The notes below the pieces were generated by a model. The model was not told the DNA's origin. It saw only the letters and a program-made list of their open reading frames with translations, and did not search any database. The position numbers and the translations under genes are program-made. From Agromyces bauzanensis (GTDB lineage Bacteria > Actinomycetota > Actinomycetes > Actinomycetales > Microbacteriaceae), in assembly GCF_014645655.1 (NCBI RefSeq), contig NZ_BMMD01000007.1, positions 1 through 64,000 of the forward strand: a stretch of DNA of 64,000 nt. The letters run 5' to 3'. Below, in pieces: positions 42,693 through 50,865 of this stretch. How positions within the stretch are numbered: the first letter of the stretch is position 1; the number at the start of each line of letters is the position of its first letter.

Positions 42693-42830
42693 GCGAGGGC
42701 GAGCGGATGCCGCGAGCCGACGACGGCTCGTCCGCCGACGCCGTGCAACTCGACCGCGTGCTCGACGTGGTCGAACGTGTGCTCGGCGACCGCGTGGTCT
42801 CGGCGGTGCTGTACGGCTCGGCCGCAAGAA
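42689..42830 (+). pseudogene. 5' stub of a nucleotidyltransferase gene
   Basis: GTG 42689 overlaps the CPBP stop and opens a frame reading LDRVLDVVERVLGDRVVSAV then LYGSAA, the start of an aminoglycoside-adenylyltransferase-like domain (LYGSxxxG). The similarity ends at about 42828, before the catalytic Asp-x-Asp, and a stop follows at 42874. The bases after the break read, in another frame, KNIRLIDGRELARRDV, which is reminiscent of the end of Mrr-type restriction proteins but too short to assign. Confidence 0.5.
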
Positions 42831-42895
42831 CATCCGACTCATCGACGGACGCGAGCTCGCCCGACGTGACGTGACACGCCAGCCCGAAACAATCT

Positions 42896-42969
42896 GTTCA
42901 ATAGGATGACTAACTGCCGAGTAGGTCCACTAAACTGAACATCTTGCTAAACTGTCCAGTGTATTGAAC
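42896..42969 (+). promoter_or_regulatory. AT-rich repeat-bearing promoter of the HTH-Fic operon
   Basis: GTTCAATA (42896-42903) and TATTGAAC (42962-42969) form a perfect 8-bp inverted repeat enclosing the promoter. Inside are CTAACTG (42910), CTAAACTG (42930) and CTAAACTG (42947), near-direct repeats about 17-20 bp apart, which also provide TAAACT -10 candidates. The right arm ends 5 bases before the GGAGGT ribosome-binding site. Autoregulation by the HTH protein is the simplest reading. Confidence 0.6.
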
Positions 42970-42987
42970 GTACCGGAGGTGGTTGTG

Positions 42988-43707
42988 ATGCGGGCGAACG
43001 TCCTGAGTGACGCGATCGCACGCGCCCAGAAGGCAGAGCTCGCGCGTCGCGCGGGTATCTCCCGCACGACTGCGTTGCACCTCCGTGACGACATCTCACG
43101 AGCACGCGTATCCACGTTACGCGAGTTGGCGCTCGCCCTCGGGTACGACATCCGCATCGACCTCGAGCGGGCGAGCGATCCCCTTGCGTCGGCCGCGGCC
43201 CGATCCCTGCTTGGCGACCTCGATGAGTCAGCCGAGTATCGCGAGTGGGTGGAACGACTGCAGCGGTACTGCCCGAGCGGTGAGCCGCTGGGCATCGTCG
43301 ATGAGGCCGCCAGGGTCTCTGCGCCGCAGCACCGCGGCGGGAGTGTGATGCTCAGCGGACGCAACGACGCCGACCGGTTGGTCTCCGCCGGTGTCGCATC
43401 CGGTGCGCGCTGGGCACTCTCGGGTGCTGCGGCACTCGAAGCCCTCGGCTCAAACGGCGGAGGCACCGTGCTCATGTGGTCAGAGGATGTGACGCGAGCT
43501 GCGCAGCTCCTCGGTGGCACCCACCGTCGAGTGAAGGCTGAAGCAGCCGCTGACGTCGTCATCGCTCCGGCGCATCCGAGCGTGTTTGAGGGCTCTACCC
43601 AGGTCGACGACGTCGTGCTCGTGAGTCCGGTGCAGGCGATCATCGACTCGTTCGGGCTCGGTGGCGAGGTCGGGGCCACGGCCCGACGCGTTGCGGAGGC
43701 GTGGTGA
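42988..43707 (+). CDS. HTH regulator / putative antitoxin-like partner of a Fic protein
   Basis: A 239-residue protein. Residues about 5-45 form a helix-turn-helix (DAIARAQKAELARRAGISRT, STLRELALALGYDIRIDL). The C-terminal half (GARWALSGAAALEALG, ADVVIAPAHPSVFEGS and VDDVVLVSPVQAIIDSFG) resembles AbiEi-type antitoxin C-terminal regions, a weak match. ATG 42988 has a perfect GGAGGT at 7 nt and is preferred over upstream TTG/GTG codons. Only 3 bases separate it from the fic gene. Codon use is less GC-biased than the neighbours, which suggests transfer. Confidence 0.7.
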   Translation: MRANVLSDAIARAQKAELARRAGISRTTALHLRDDISRARVSTLRELALALGYDIRIDLERASDPLASAAARSLLGDLDESAEYREWVERLQRYCPSGEPLGIVDEAARVSAPQHRGGSVMLSGRNDADRLVSAGVASGARWALSGAAALEALGSNGGGTVLMWSEDVTRAAQLLGGTHRRVKAEAAADVVIAPAHPSVFEGSTQVDDVVLVSPVQAIIDSFGLGGEVGATARRVAEAW

Positions 43708-43710
43708 ACG

Positions 43711-44556
43711 ATGGCGAACCGACGGAAATGGGGCGTGGGCTCCGATCAGTACGTGAAGCGCCCGGGGAGCAATGAGGCCACGAGGCGCGAGCGTCGGGAG
43801 GCTGAAGATCAGGACGAACAGCTCGCCCTGACCGGAATCACCTGGGCCTGGTCGGGAATCGACCTCGACGTGATCGGGGGAACGGGAGACGTGGAACGGG
43901 TACGCCATCGCTTCCGTGCGAACCTGCCGACAATCGTGTGGGATGCGGCGAGGCTGGAAGGGAATACCTTCACACTTCCCGAGGTGCAGACCCTGCTCGA
44001 CGGGGTGACGGTCGAGGGCAAACGCCTGGAGGAGCAGCAACAGGTGCTCGCCCTGAACGACGCCTACAACGAACTCGACCGCATGGTCGGCGCGGGCGAG
44101 TTCACGTTGAGCAAGGAGACATCCGATCGGCTGCACGCGCTCGTGGCCCGGTATGAAGCGATCGAGGCCGGCAACTTCCGTGGCGAAGGCAGCGTCACCG
44201 GCGGCGGGTCAGTTCGACTCTCCACGGGTGGCGTCGTCGATGGCCGGCCCCATGGGGAGGGCGGCGAGCTGCTCCGGACTGCCTACCAGGATCTCCTTGA
44301 CTACCTCCGCGGGATCGACGACCCGAGGCAGCGGGCGCTCGTCTACGCGGCGGCCACGACGCGGCATCAGCTGTACTTCGACGGCAACAAGCGCACGGCG
44401 AAGCTGATGGCGTCGGGCGAACTCATGAAACACGGGTTCGATGCGATCTCCGTGCCGTATTCACGGCTACACGAGCAGAACCGCGCGCTCGACCGGATGT
44501 TCGAGACCGACGACGCGACCGCCTACATGCGCCTACTGGCGGACTGCGCACGCTGA
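43711..44556 (+). CDS. Fic-domain protein with an atypical active-site motif
   Basis: A 281-residue Fic/Doc-superfamily protein. The core reads TRHQLYFDGNKRTAKLMASG (His219 to Arg228). The DGNKR half is canonical, but His219 is one residue too far from Asp224 and the usual catalytic-His position holds Gln220. An inhibitory-helix-like motif ARLEGNTFTL with Glu83 lies in the N-terminal half, as in self-inhibited class II Fic proteins. It may be an NMP transferase under internal inhibition, a variant chemistry or an inactive form. Translation is coupled to the HTH gene. Confidence 0.8.
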   Translation: MANRRKWGVGSDQYVKRPGSNEATRRERREAEDQDEQLALTGITWAWSGIDLDVIGGTGDVERVRHRFRANLPTIVWDAARLEGNTFTLPEVQTLLDGVTVEGKRLEEQQQVLALNDAYNELDRMVGAGEFTLSKETSDRLHALVARYEAIEAGNFRGEGSVTGGGSVRLSTGGVVDGRPHGEGGELLRTAYQDLLDYLRGIDDPRQRALVYAAATTRHQLYFDGNKRTAKLMASGELMKHGFDAISVPYSRLHEQNRALDRMFETDDATAYMRLLADCAR

Positions 44557-44583
44557 GGCACGGCGCGCCGCTCACACGCAACG

Positions 44584-45993
44584 TCAGAACGGCACCGGGT
44601 CGTACAGTTCGATCAACGACCGCCACTCATCTTCGAACGAGTCGAGCGGATCGGGTGGAATCGGCGGGTCGTCGATGAACGACTCCGCTTGAGCGACCGG
44701 CGGATCCACCCCTTCACCCGCGCCCACCGGCATGAACGGCCGCTCGGGCAGGGTTCGCAGCACATGCCCGGCAGGCGAGGTCCACCGCATGACGCCGCCC
44801 TCCTCTTGCACGACGCGCCAGCCGCTCTCGTGCTTGAGCCGATGGTGGTGTCGACACAAGGCTCCGAGATTCGTGTCGGCGGTCTCGCCGCCGTGGGCGC
44901 GCGCCACGGTGTGGTCGAGATCCGCGTATTCGGCGCGGCGGGAGCAGCCCGGGAAGCGGCACCGCCCGTCGCGCACCCGCACGAACCCGTCGAGGTCGGC
45001 CGGTGCGCGATAGTGGTCGCGGCCGTAGCTGAGCGCTGTGCCGATCTCTGGGTGCACGAGGATACGGCGCAGCGACGGGGCGTGCGCGGCGAGCCGCAGG
45101 GCACTGTCTCGGTCGATCGGGCCGTACCCTTCGAGTTCGGCGGGCTCATCGTCGAGGCCGAGCAACGTGAGCATCGGCACGGTCACGTTGATGCACGGCC
45201 GCACGGCCCCGGTCGCGCCCGCCACACCCCATCGCGTGCGCTCGTCGTCGGCGAGCACGCCGCCGAGCAGCAGGTCGGCGGCGAGGTCGGCGGCCCGCTG
45301 TGCGGTCGTGCGGGTGTCGCCGGACGCCTCGCGCGCGGCCAGCACCGTGAGGCGGGCGTCGATCGCGACTGCGCGCTCGGCCTCAACGTAGAGCCCGAAC
45401 CAGGCCATTCCGTCGGGCGCGGGATCGACGCAGACGTGTCGCTCGGCGACGGCGCGCGCATGCCGGTCGGCGAGGGGCTCTGGATGCATGCGCTCGCGCA
45501 CTCGGCGCATGCGGCGACGGAGGTCGGCGTTCGTCGACACGATGCCGAGGGCCGTCGCGTCGGATGCCGCATCGAGGGCGACCCGTTCGACGGCGTCGGC
45601 GACCTCGGCCGGCAAGTCCTGCGTGAGTTCGAGCACGGACCGCACCTGCGTGAGCGCCAGTTCGCCGGCCGCGAGCGCGTCGAGTGTCGCCCTGCGCGGC
45701 CCGGTGAGACGCTCGGCCTCGGCGACCAGGCGCGACGCGGATGCCTCGTGTTGGCCGAGCGTGGTGGCGAGCTCGGCCACGAACGAGCGGGTGGCCATGT
45801 CGCGCTCGCGCGACGTGCTCGCGGCCGTGACCCCCTCGACCACGGCCGCGAGCTCACGCGCCCGCTGGACGCGGCGGTACTGGTCAGCGTGGATCCGCCG
45901 GATGGCACTCTCGCGCGCGGAGATCGCTGCCAACTCACGCTCGAGCGCCGCGTGCGGCATGGCGTCGGGGGTGGCTGGCATGGGTCCATTCAA
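44584..45993 (-). CDS. DUF222 / HNH endonuclease (13E12 repeat family)
   Basis: A 469-residue protein with the N-terminal DUF222 helical region (about 30-290) and a C-terminal HNH nuclease domain: RVRDGRCRFPGCSRRAEY, ADLDHTVARAHGG, TNLGALCRHHHRLKHESGW. The zinc-binding Cys pairs and the DH catalytic pair are intact. These genes are multicopy in many actinobacteria and behave like selfish or repeat elements. A TTG start at 45993 has AGGGGG at 6 nt; ATG 45981 is the alternative. It converges on the fic gene. Confidence 0.88.
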   Translation of the reverse strand: MNGPMPATPDAMPHAALERELAAISARESAIRRIHADQYRRVQRARELAAVVEGVTAASTSRERDMATRSFVAELATTLGQHEASASRLVAEAERLTGPRRATLDALAAGELALTQVRSVLELTQDLPAEVADAVERVALDAASDATALGIVSTNADLRRRMRRVRERMHPEPLADRHARAVAERHVCVDPAPDGMAWFGLYVEAERAVAIDARLTVLAAREASGDTRTTAQRAADLAADLLLGGVLADDERTRWGVAGATGAVRPCINVTVPMLTLLGLDDEPAELEGYGPIDRDSALRLAAHAPSLRRILVHPEIGTALSYGRDHYRAPADLDGFVRVRDGRCRFPGCSRRAEYADLDHTVARAHGGETADTNLGALCRHHHRLKHESGWRVVQEEGGVMRWTSPAGHVLRTLPERPFMPVGAGEGVDPPVAQAESFIDDPPIPPDPLDSFEDEWRSLIELYDPVPF

Positions 45994-46205
45994 GCAGGAC
46001 CCCCTGACATTGGTAGGGCGCCGAAAGCGCTGGTCATCGAGAGCATCGAAGCCCCCAAGCCCTTCAGAATAACGTGGAAGACAAACCCCTCGAACCGGGG
46101 GTGAACGTCGCGTCGCGACATCCGCCGACCGCGCCCTTCGATTCGCTCTGACCGAGCGCCGACCCGACCCAGCACCCGGCGTCCCCGAGAAACGAACGCC
46201 CTGAA

Positions 46206-47147
46206 GTGGGCAACTTCGACTTCATCAAGGCCGACTGGCCCGGGATCGCCACCGAAGCCGCGCGCGCCGAGTTCTACACGTTCTGCGTCCTGCGGTCGAG
46301 CCTCTTCCACGCCCGCCGCACCGTCGAGCTCGCCGTCTACTGGCTCTACCGAGCGGATGCCTCGCTGCAGAAGCCGTACGAGAACGACCTCGCCTCCCTC
46401 CTGCACGAACCGACCTTCAAACGGCTCGTCGGCCCCGCGGTGTTCACGAAGATGAACCTGATCCGCAAACGCGGCAACGACGCCGTGCACAAGACGTTCA
46501 AACTCTCCGGCCATGAAGGCGCACCCAACGGCGTCGGCCGGGTCGACTACGTGCTCTGGGGCGACGACGGGCTGCCCCTCGGCATCGTGGAGGCCAAGCG
46601 CACCAAGCGCGACGCCCGCAACGGACAGCACCAGGCGAAGCTGTACGCCGATGCCCTCGAGCGGAAGTACGGGCAGCGACCCGTCATCTTCACCTCGAAC
46701 GGGTACGAGCACACCGAGACCGACCTGGAGGAACTCAAGCGCATGCTCACGGAGAGCGGCGAGTGCGGCGTGGAGGAGCTTGCGCCTGCCATCGAGTCGG
46801 CGCATGGGCTCGGGCGATTCATCCGCTCGAACATCTGGCTGGTGCGCTCCGTCGCCCAAGAAGCGCTGGCGAGTCTCGTGACGCAGAACCGACTCGGCTC
46901 ACCGCAGATCTCGTTCGTCGACCTCATCGTCAACCGGCTGGCGCAGACCGGGTCGGTTCCGATCGGCGCACTATATGGCGATCGGCGCAATATGGCGATC
47001 GGCGCACTATATGGTCGGCCGTTCTCGGAGAAGGCGCCCGGCGGGCCCGAAGACCTCTTCACCGAGGCGGAGATCGTCGACCTCGAGGCCGTGCTGAACG
47101 CGGTGGACGCCACCGCAGAACCGGCGGACGCAGCCCGCACCGCGTGA
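46206..47147 (+). pseudogene. HsdR (type I restriction subunit) shrunk by in-frame deletions
   Basis: An open frame of 313 codons holds three separate pieces of an about 1,100-residue HsdR. Residues 1-97 are the N-terminal DUF4145-like part (LVGPAVFTKMNLIRKRGNDA). Residues 110-170 are the nuclease core (RVDYVLWGDDGLPLGIVEAK, with Asp114 and Glu129-x-Lys131). Residues 171-300 are the C-terminal helical domain (ISFVDLIVNRLAQTG, FSEKAPGGPEDLF). The whole ATP-dependent helicase motor is gone and no HsdM or HsdS is nearby. The frame stays open through both junctions, so a product could still be made. GTG start at 46206. Confidence 0.75.
46960..47014 (+). repeat. Short tandem triplication inside the HsdR remnant
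   Basis: CGATCGGCGCACTATATGG occurs at 46960-46978 and 46996-47014, with a 17-bp variant (CGATCGGCGCAATATGG) between at 46979-46995. The net 36-bp insertion keeps the frame and adds 12 residues (GALYG twice). Confidence 0.8.
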
Positions 47148-47171
47148 CGCCGACCCGCCGGCCGACGCCCG

Positions 47172-47630
47172 TTACTTCAGCTGACCGCGGATCTCCCCGG
47201 GCTGGTTGTTTGCATTGTGCACGTTGACGTAGTAGTCGCCGGGGTTCGCCTCGATCGCCGCGAGCAGCGCGGCATCGGCCGTCGTGCAGGTGCTCACCTC
47301 GAAGCTCGTCTCGTTCTCGACCATGAGCGGCACGACGACGGGCCCGGGCACGTTGCGCGCTCCGACGTGGATGTGCGCAGCGGCGGCGGGCGACGAGAGC
47401 CCAGTGACCTCGAGCGTGTAGCAGAGCTCGTTGCCGTCGATGTCGTACGAGAACCAGCCGTGCGCGCCGCCGATGGTCGGAGCGGGCACCTCCTGGCCGG
47501 TGTTCAGCGGGATCGCCGGGCTGCCCGGCGGCGTGGCCTGCGCGGCGCCGGCGGCGCCCAGCGTCAGGGCTGCGGCGGCGGCAACGGCGAGAGCAATGCG
47601 GGAGCGCCGGGTGGTCATCATGATGTTCAC
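47172..47630 (-). CDS. Secreted CHRD-domain protein
   Basis: A 152-residue exported protein: residues 1-33 are a signal peptide ending AGAAQATP, and the rest is one CHRD domain (GWFSYDIDGNELCYTLEVTG, AAHIHVGA, PLMVENETSFEV, YYVNVHNANNQPGEIRGQL) with two cysteines likely to form a disulfide. Function of such proteins in bacteria is unknown. GTG 47630 has AGGAGG at 6 nt. It is convergent with the HsdR remnant. Confidence 0.88.
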   Translation of the reverse strand: MNIMMTTRRSRIALAVAAAAALTLGAAGAAQATPPGSPAIPLNTGQEVPAPTIGGAHGWFSYDIDGNELCYTLEVTGLSSPAAAAHIHVGARNVPGPVVVPLMVENETSFEVSTCTTADAALLAAIEANPGDYYVNVHNANNQPGEIRGQLK

Positions 47631-47686
47631 TCACTTCCTCCTACGGATGCCCCGCACGCTACGCCGACCGTCCACGGCCCACAAGG

Positions 47687-48052
47687 TCACGACTCGACGG
47701 ATGCCCCGTGGTCGCCGAGCCACGCGAGCAGCACCGCCGCGTGGTTGACCTGCTCGTCGCGAGCGCCGAAGAGCAGGGTCACGCGGTCGTGCTCTGCACC
47801 GAGCCCGAGGAGTGCCTCGGCCGCGGCATTCCGGTCGAGCTCCTCGCGGTAGCGCGCCGCGAACTCGTCGAAGCGCTCGCGGTGGTGGTGCCATTCGGTG
47901 CGCAGGTCGGGCGAGGGTGAGACGTCCTTCGCCCACTCGTCGAGCTCGGCCCGCTCCTTGCGCACGCCGCGCGGCCAGAGCCGGTCGACCAGCACCCGGT
48001 AGCCGTCGGATGCCTCGGCCGGTTCGTAGACGCGCTTGATCCGGTAGCCCAT
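47687..48052 (-). CDS. DUF488 family protein
   Basis: A 121-residue cytoplasmic protein: IKRVYEPAEASDGYRVLVDR then LWPRGVRKERAELDEWAKDV, SPSPDLRTEWHHHRERFDEF, and VTLLFGARDEQVNHAAVLLAW. This is the short DUF488 form that lies in many bacteria near uroporphyrin-III or stress genes; its activity is not established. ATG 48052 lies 6 nt after CAGACT. It diverges from the quinone oxidoreductase gene. Confidence 0.88.
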   Translation of the reverse strand: MGYRIKRVYEPAEASDGYRVLVDRLWPRGVRKERAELDEWAKDVSPSPDLRTEWHHHRERFDEFAARYREELDRNAAAEALLGLGAEHDRVTLLFGARDEQVNHAAVLLAWLGDHGASVES

Positions 48053-48129
48053 GGGGCCAGTCTGGTCGTCTTCGCGGGGAATGTCACCGAGGTGGCATGG
48101 CCGTCGGGTCGCATCGATACGCTCGATCC

Positions 48130-49086
48130 ATGCGCGCGATCGTGCTCGACAGCTACGGACCGCCCGGGCGGGTGATGCACCTCGTCGAGGTTCCGCGCCC
48201 GGCGCCCGGCCCTGGCGAGGTGCTGGTGCGGGTGCGCGCCGTGTCAGTGAACTCGTGGGACGTCGACGTCGTGATCGGTGGAGTATTCAACCGCATGGCG
48301 GCGCCGTTCCGCCCGAAACATCGCATCATCGGGTCGGATGTCGCGGGCGAGGTCGTCGCGGTCGGCGAGGGTGTCACCCGTCATCGGGTGGGCGACTGCG
48401 TGTTCGGCGAGCTCACCGCGGCAGGGTGGGGCGGCTTCGCCGACTTCGTCGCGGGCCCAGTGGACGCCCTCGTGCCGCTGCCCGCCGCCGTCGACGACCT
48501 CACCGCGGCGGCAATGCCGCAGGCGGCGAGCATGGCGCTCCAGGCCCTCGGCGATCGCCGAGCGCTCGAGGGTCGCCGAGTGCTCATCGTCGGCGCCGGC
48601 GGCGGAGTCGGCACGTTCGCGCTCCAACTGGCGACCGGTGCCGGGGCGCGGGTCGCCGTCGTCGATCGCGCGGCGAAGCTGGACCGGCTGCGTGAGCTCG
48701 GGGCATCCGACGTCTTCGAAGCCGGCGCGATCCCCGCCGCGGCGGGCCCGTTCGATCGGATTCTCGACGTGGTCGGCGCGCTGTCCGCCGCGGAGCTCCG
48801 GCGCCTCCTCGCACCCGATGGCCACGCCGTCGCGATCGGCGGTCGCCCGCGGCGCATCCTCGGCTATGCGCTCGCGGGTGCGCGCAGTGCCCAGCGAGAC
48901 GGGGGTCGCACCGTGCGCCTCCTCGCAGCGGTGCCGAACCGCGACCTGCCGGAGCTTGCGGCGCTCGTCGCCGCAGGATCGCTGCGCGCGATCGTCGACG
49001 GTCCGCACCCGCTCGACACCGTGCCCCACCAGCTCGAACGGCTCCGCGCCGGCGAGGTGTTCGGCAAGGTCGTCATCGTGCCGTGA
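48130..49086 (+). CDS. Zinc-independent quinone oxidoreductase-like MDR protein
   Basis: NADP-dependent medium-chain reductase of 318 residues: GroES-like domain (PAPGPGEVLVRVRAVSVNSW, GSDVAGEVVAVGEGV) and Rossmann domain (VLIVGAGGGVGTFALQLA). Catalytic zinc ligands of alcohol dehydrogenases are absent, pointing to the quinone reductase/enone reductase branch. ATG 48130 follows TACGCT by 6 nt, so it is probably leaderless. It is followed by rpsO, without an obvious link. Confidence 0.88.
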   Translation: MRAIVLDSYGPPGRVMHLVEVPRPAPGPGEVLVRVRAVSVNSWDVDVVIGGVFNRMAAPFRPKHRIIGSDVAGEVVAVGEGVTRHRVGDCVFGELTAAGWGGFADFVAGPVDALVPLPAAVDDLTAAAMPQAASMALQALGDRRALEGRRVLIVGAGGGVGTFALQLATGAGARVAVVDRAAKLDRLRELGASDVFEAGAIPAAAGPFDRILDVVGALSAAELRRLLAPDGHAVAIGGRPRRILGYALAGARSAQRDGGRTVRLLAAVPNRDLPELAALVAAGSLRAIVDGPHPLDTVPHQLERLRAGEVFGKVVIVP

Positions 49087-49131
49087 CGTCGGTGCGCACT
49101 GCGACCGGCGGCCCCGAGGCATCCGCTCTGC

Positions 49132-49137
49132 TAGAGT
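49132..49137 (+). promoter_or_regulatory. rpsO promoter -10
   Basis: TAGAGT within CTGCTAGAGT (49128-49137). The identical 10-mer forms the pnp promoter at 62326-62335. The transcript would have a leader of about 85 nt before the rpsO ATG. Confidence 0.55.
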
Positions 49138-49227
49138 ATGGAGGTTGCCGTGAAACGGCCGCGCATCAAGAGAGCCCAGGCACAAGGCCCCGGGCAGCGC
49201 GCAACGAAGAGGAAGGGGATCCCATCT

Positions 49228-49497
49228 ATGGCACTCGAAGCAGATGTCAAGAAGGCGATCATCGAAGAGTACGCGACGCACCCCGGTGACACTGGATCCC
49301 CCGAGGTCCAGATCGCGCTCCTCACGAAGCGAATCAAGGACCTCACCGAGCACCTGAAGGAGCACAAGCACGACCACCACTCGCGTCGCGGCCTGCTGCT
49401 CCTCGTCGGTCAGCGTCGTCGTCTGCTCGGCTACCTCGCCGACGTCGACATCAACCGCTACCGCTCGCTCATCGAGCGTCTCGGTTTGCGTCGCTAG
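49228..49497 (+). CDS. rpsO: 30S ribosomal protein S15
   Basis: The 89-residue protein has the full S15 fold and signature: [39 protein letters not shown] and [20 protein letters not shown], ending GLRR. It binds 16S rRNA early in 30S assembly. ATG 49228 follows a GAGGAAGGGG purine-rich site. In many bacteria pnp lies directly downstream; here pnp begins 13 kb away, after a strong hairpin and many unrelated genes. Confidence 0.98.
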   Translation: MALEADVKKAIIEEYATHPGDTGSPEVQIALLTKRIKDLTEHLKEHKHDHHSRRGLLLLVGQRRRLLGYLADVDINRYRSLIERLGLRR

Positions 49498-49572
49498 GCG
49501 TGTGTCGGCGCCGCACTCGTGCGGCGCGTGACGGCATTCCGCGCGGCTCTCGCTGACACCGCGATCTTCTTG

Positions 49573-49605
49573 CGAAGGCCCCCTGCCCCCGGCAGGGGGC
49601 CTTCG
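49573..49605 (+). terminator. Strong hairpin terminator downstream of rpsO
   Basis: CGAAGGCCCCCTGCC (49573-49587) and GGCAGGGGGCCTTCG (49591-49605) pair perfectly over 15 bp with a 3-nt loop. It lies 75 bases after the rpsO stop; the T run is absent. Confidence 0.8.
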
Positions 49606-49866
49606 TCATGTCACGACCGGATGCCCCGAGCGGACGCCCCGGCGGATGCTCCGACCGGACGCCCGGCCGGAGGTCACGGACTGGATGCTCCGAGCGCCCG
49701 CCCGGCCGTGACGGCTCGCCAGGAACAGGATGAGCGTAGTGGGGACCACGAGCAGGATGCCGACCGCTCCGCCGGCCTCGGGCCGGACCTCGAACGGCAC
49801 GCCGACGGCCCGGCCCACGCCCCAGTTCACGGCGTTGACGGCCATGGCGATCACGGCGTCGATCAG
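49606..49866 (-). pseudogene. Fragment of a DUF6069-like membrane protein
   Basis: On the minus strand the translation reads VIAMAVNAVNWGVGRAVGVP, FEVRPEAGGAVGILLVVPTT and LILFLA, matching the first two helices of DUF6069-type small membrane proteins. The start is missing: upstream (above 49866) the frame is antisense to another membrane fragment. The downstream part is replaced by short GC repeats (GGATGCCCCGA / GGACGCCC units, 49618-49700). Confidence 0.45.
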
Positions 49867-49869
49867 CGC

Positions 49870-50136
49870 CTCGCGTCGGCGTGGCTCCTCGGCGGCGCGT
49901 GGGTCGTGCTGCTCCTCGAGATCCTCGTCATCCGGCCGCCGCTGAACGCGCGCATCGACCTCGTCATCGCCGGCGCCGAGCCCGGGCAGTCGCCGTTCCA
50001 CTACCTCTACATCGCCGCCGACGTGGTGCTCGTGCTGCTGCTCGCGACCCTCACGGTCGTGAACGCCCGGCGCACGATCCCGCGTGCCGTCGCCCATCGG
50101 GAAGCACCGGTTCGCTCTTCTCCGGTCGAAGGATGA
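49870..50136 (+). pseudogene. C-terminal fragment of a membrane protein
   Basis: Eighty-eight codons read AWLLGGAWVVLLLEILVI, then a polar loop and FHYLYIAADVVLVLLLATLT followed by a basic tail, i.e. two membrane helices at the end of some larger protein. No start codon or ribosome-binding site is suitably placed; the piece abuts the oppositely oriented fragment at 49866. The family is not recognised. Confidence 0.45.
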
Positions 50137-50291
50137 TGTCGGCGACACGCCGACCGCACACGGCGTGTCGCCCCGATCATCCTGCGACTCGTCACGCCGC
50201 AGCACGCCGAACCCCGCGAGCCGACGTGTCAACCCCGTAGCGGACCGGGGAGCCTCCCCGTAGCGTCGCTCGCAGACGAGAGGAGAGCCGC

Positions 50292-50855
50292 ATGGCAGCG
50301 CAGCTGGCGGGCCGCAAGGTCGCCTTCCTCATGACCGACGGCTTCGAGCAGGTCGAGTTCACCGAGCCCTGGGAGGCGGTGAAGCAGGCGGGCGCCGAGG
50401 TCGCGCTTGTCTCGCCCATCGAGGGCACCGTGCTCGGCTTCCACCACACCGACAAGGCCGACACGTTCGACGTCGACCTCGACATCGCCACGGCCGACGC
50501 GTCCGCGTTCGACGCCCTCGTGCTGCCGGGTGGCGTCGTGAACGCCGACCACCTGCGCATGGACGTGCACGCCGTCGCGTTCGTGCGGGCGTTCTTCGAG
50601 CAGCACAAGCCCGTCGCCGCCATCTGCCACGCCCCGTGGCTCCTCATCGAGGCCGACGTCGTACGGGGCCGTCAACTCACGTCGTATCCGAGCCTCAAGA
50701 CCGACCTCGTGAACGCGGGGGCCGACTGGAGCGACGAGCAGGTCGTCGTCGATCAGGGCCTCGTGACGAGCCGCCGACCCGCCGACCTGCCCGCCTTCAT
50801 CGGCAAGATGATCGAGGAGATCGCCGAGGGCGAGCACGCCGGGCAGACGACCTAG
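50292..50855 (+). CDS. DJ-1/PfpI family protein (general stress / deglycase type)
   Basis: A 187-residue class I glutamine-amidotransferase-like protein: VAFLMTDGFEQVEFTEPWEA with the conserved Glu, VLPGGVVNADHLR and the nucleophile elbow AAICHAPWLLIEA with Cys and His. Length and motifs match PfpI/YhbO-type stress proteins proposed to be proteases, deglycases or chaperones; which activity applies is not known. ATG 50292 has AGAGGAGAG upstream. Confidence 0.92.
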   Translation: MAAQLAGRKVAFLMTDGFEQVEFTEPWEAVKQAGAEVALVSPIEGTVLGFHHTDKADTFDVDLDIATADASAFDALVLPGGVVNADHLRMDVHAVAFVRAFFEQHKPVAAICHAPWLLIEADVVRGRQLTSYPSLKTDLVNAGADWSDEQVVVDQGLVTSRRPADLPAFIGKMIEEIAEGEHAGQTT

Positions 50856-50865
50856 GCGGACGCGA

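Noticed and set aside
42820-42900. KNIRLIDGRELARRDV as the end of an Mrr restriction protein
   Set aside because: The match is 16 residues with no upstream domain in frame; not enough to annotate.
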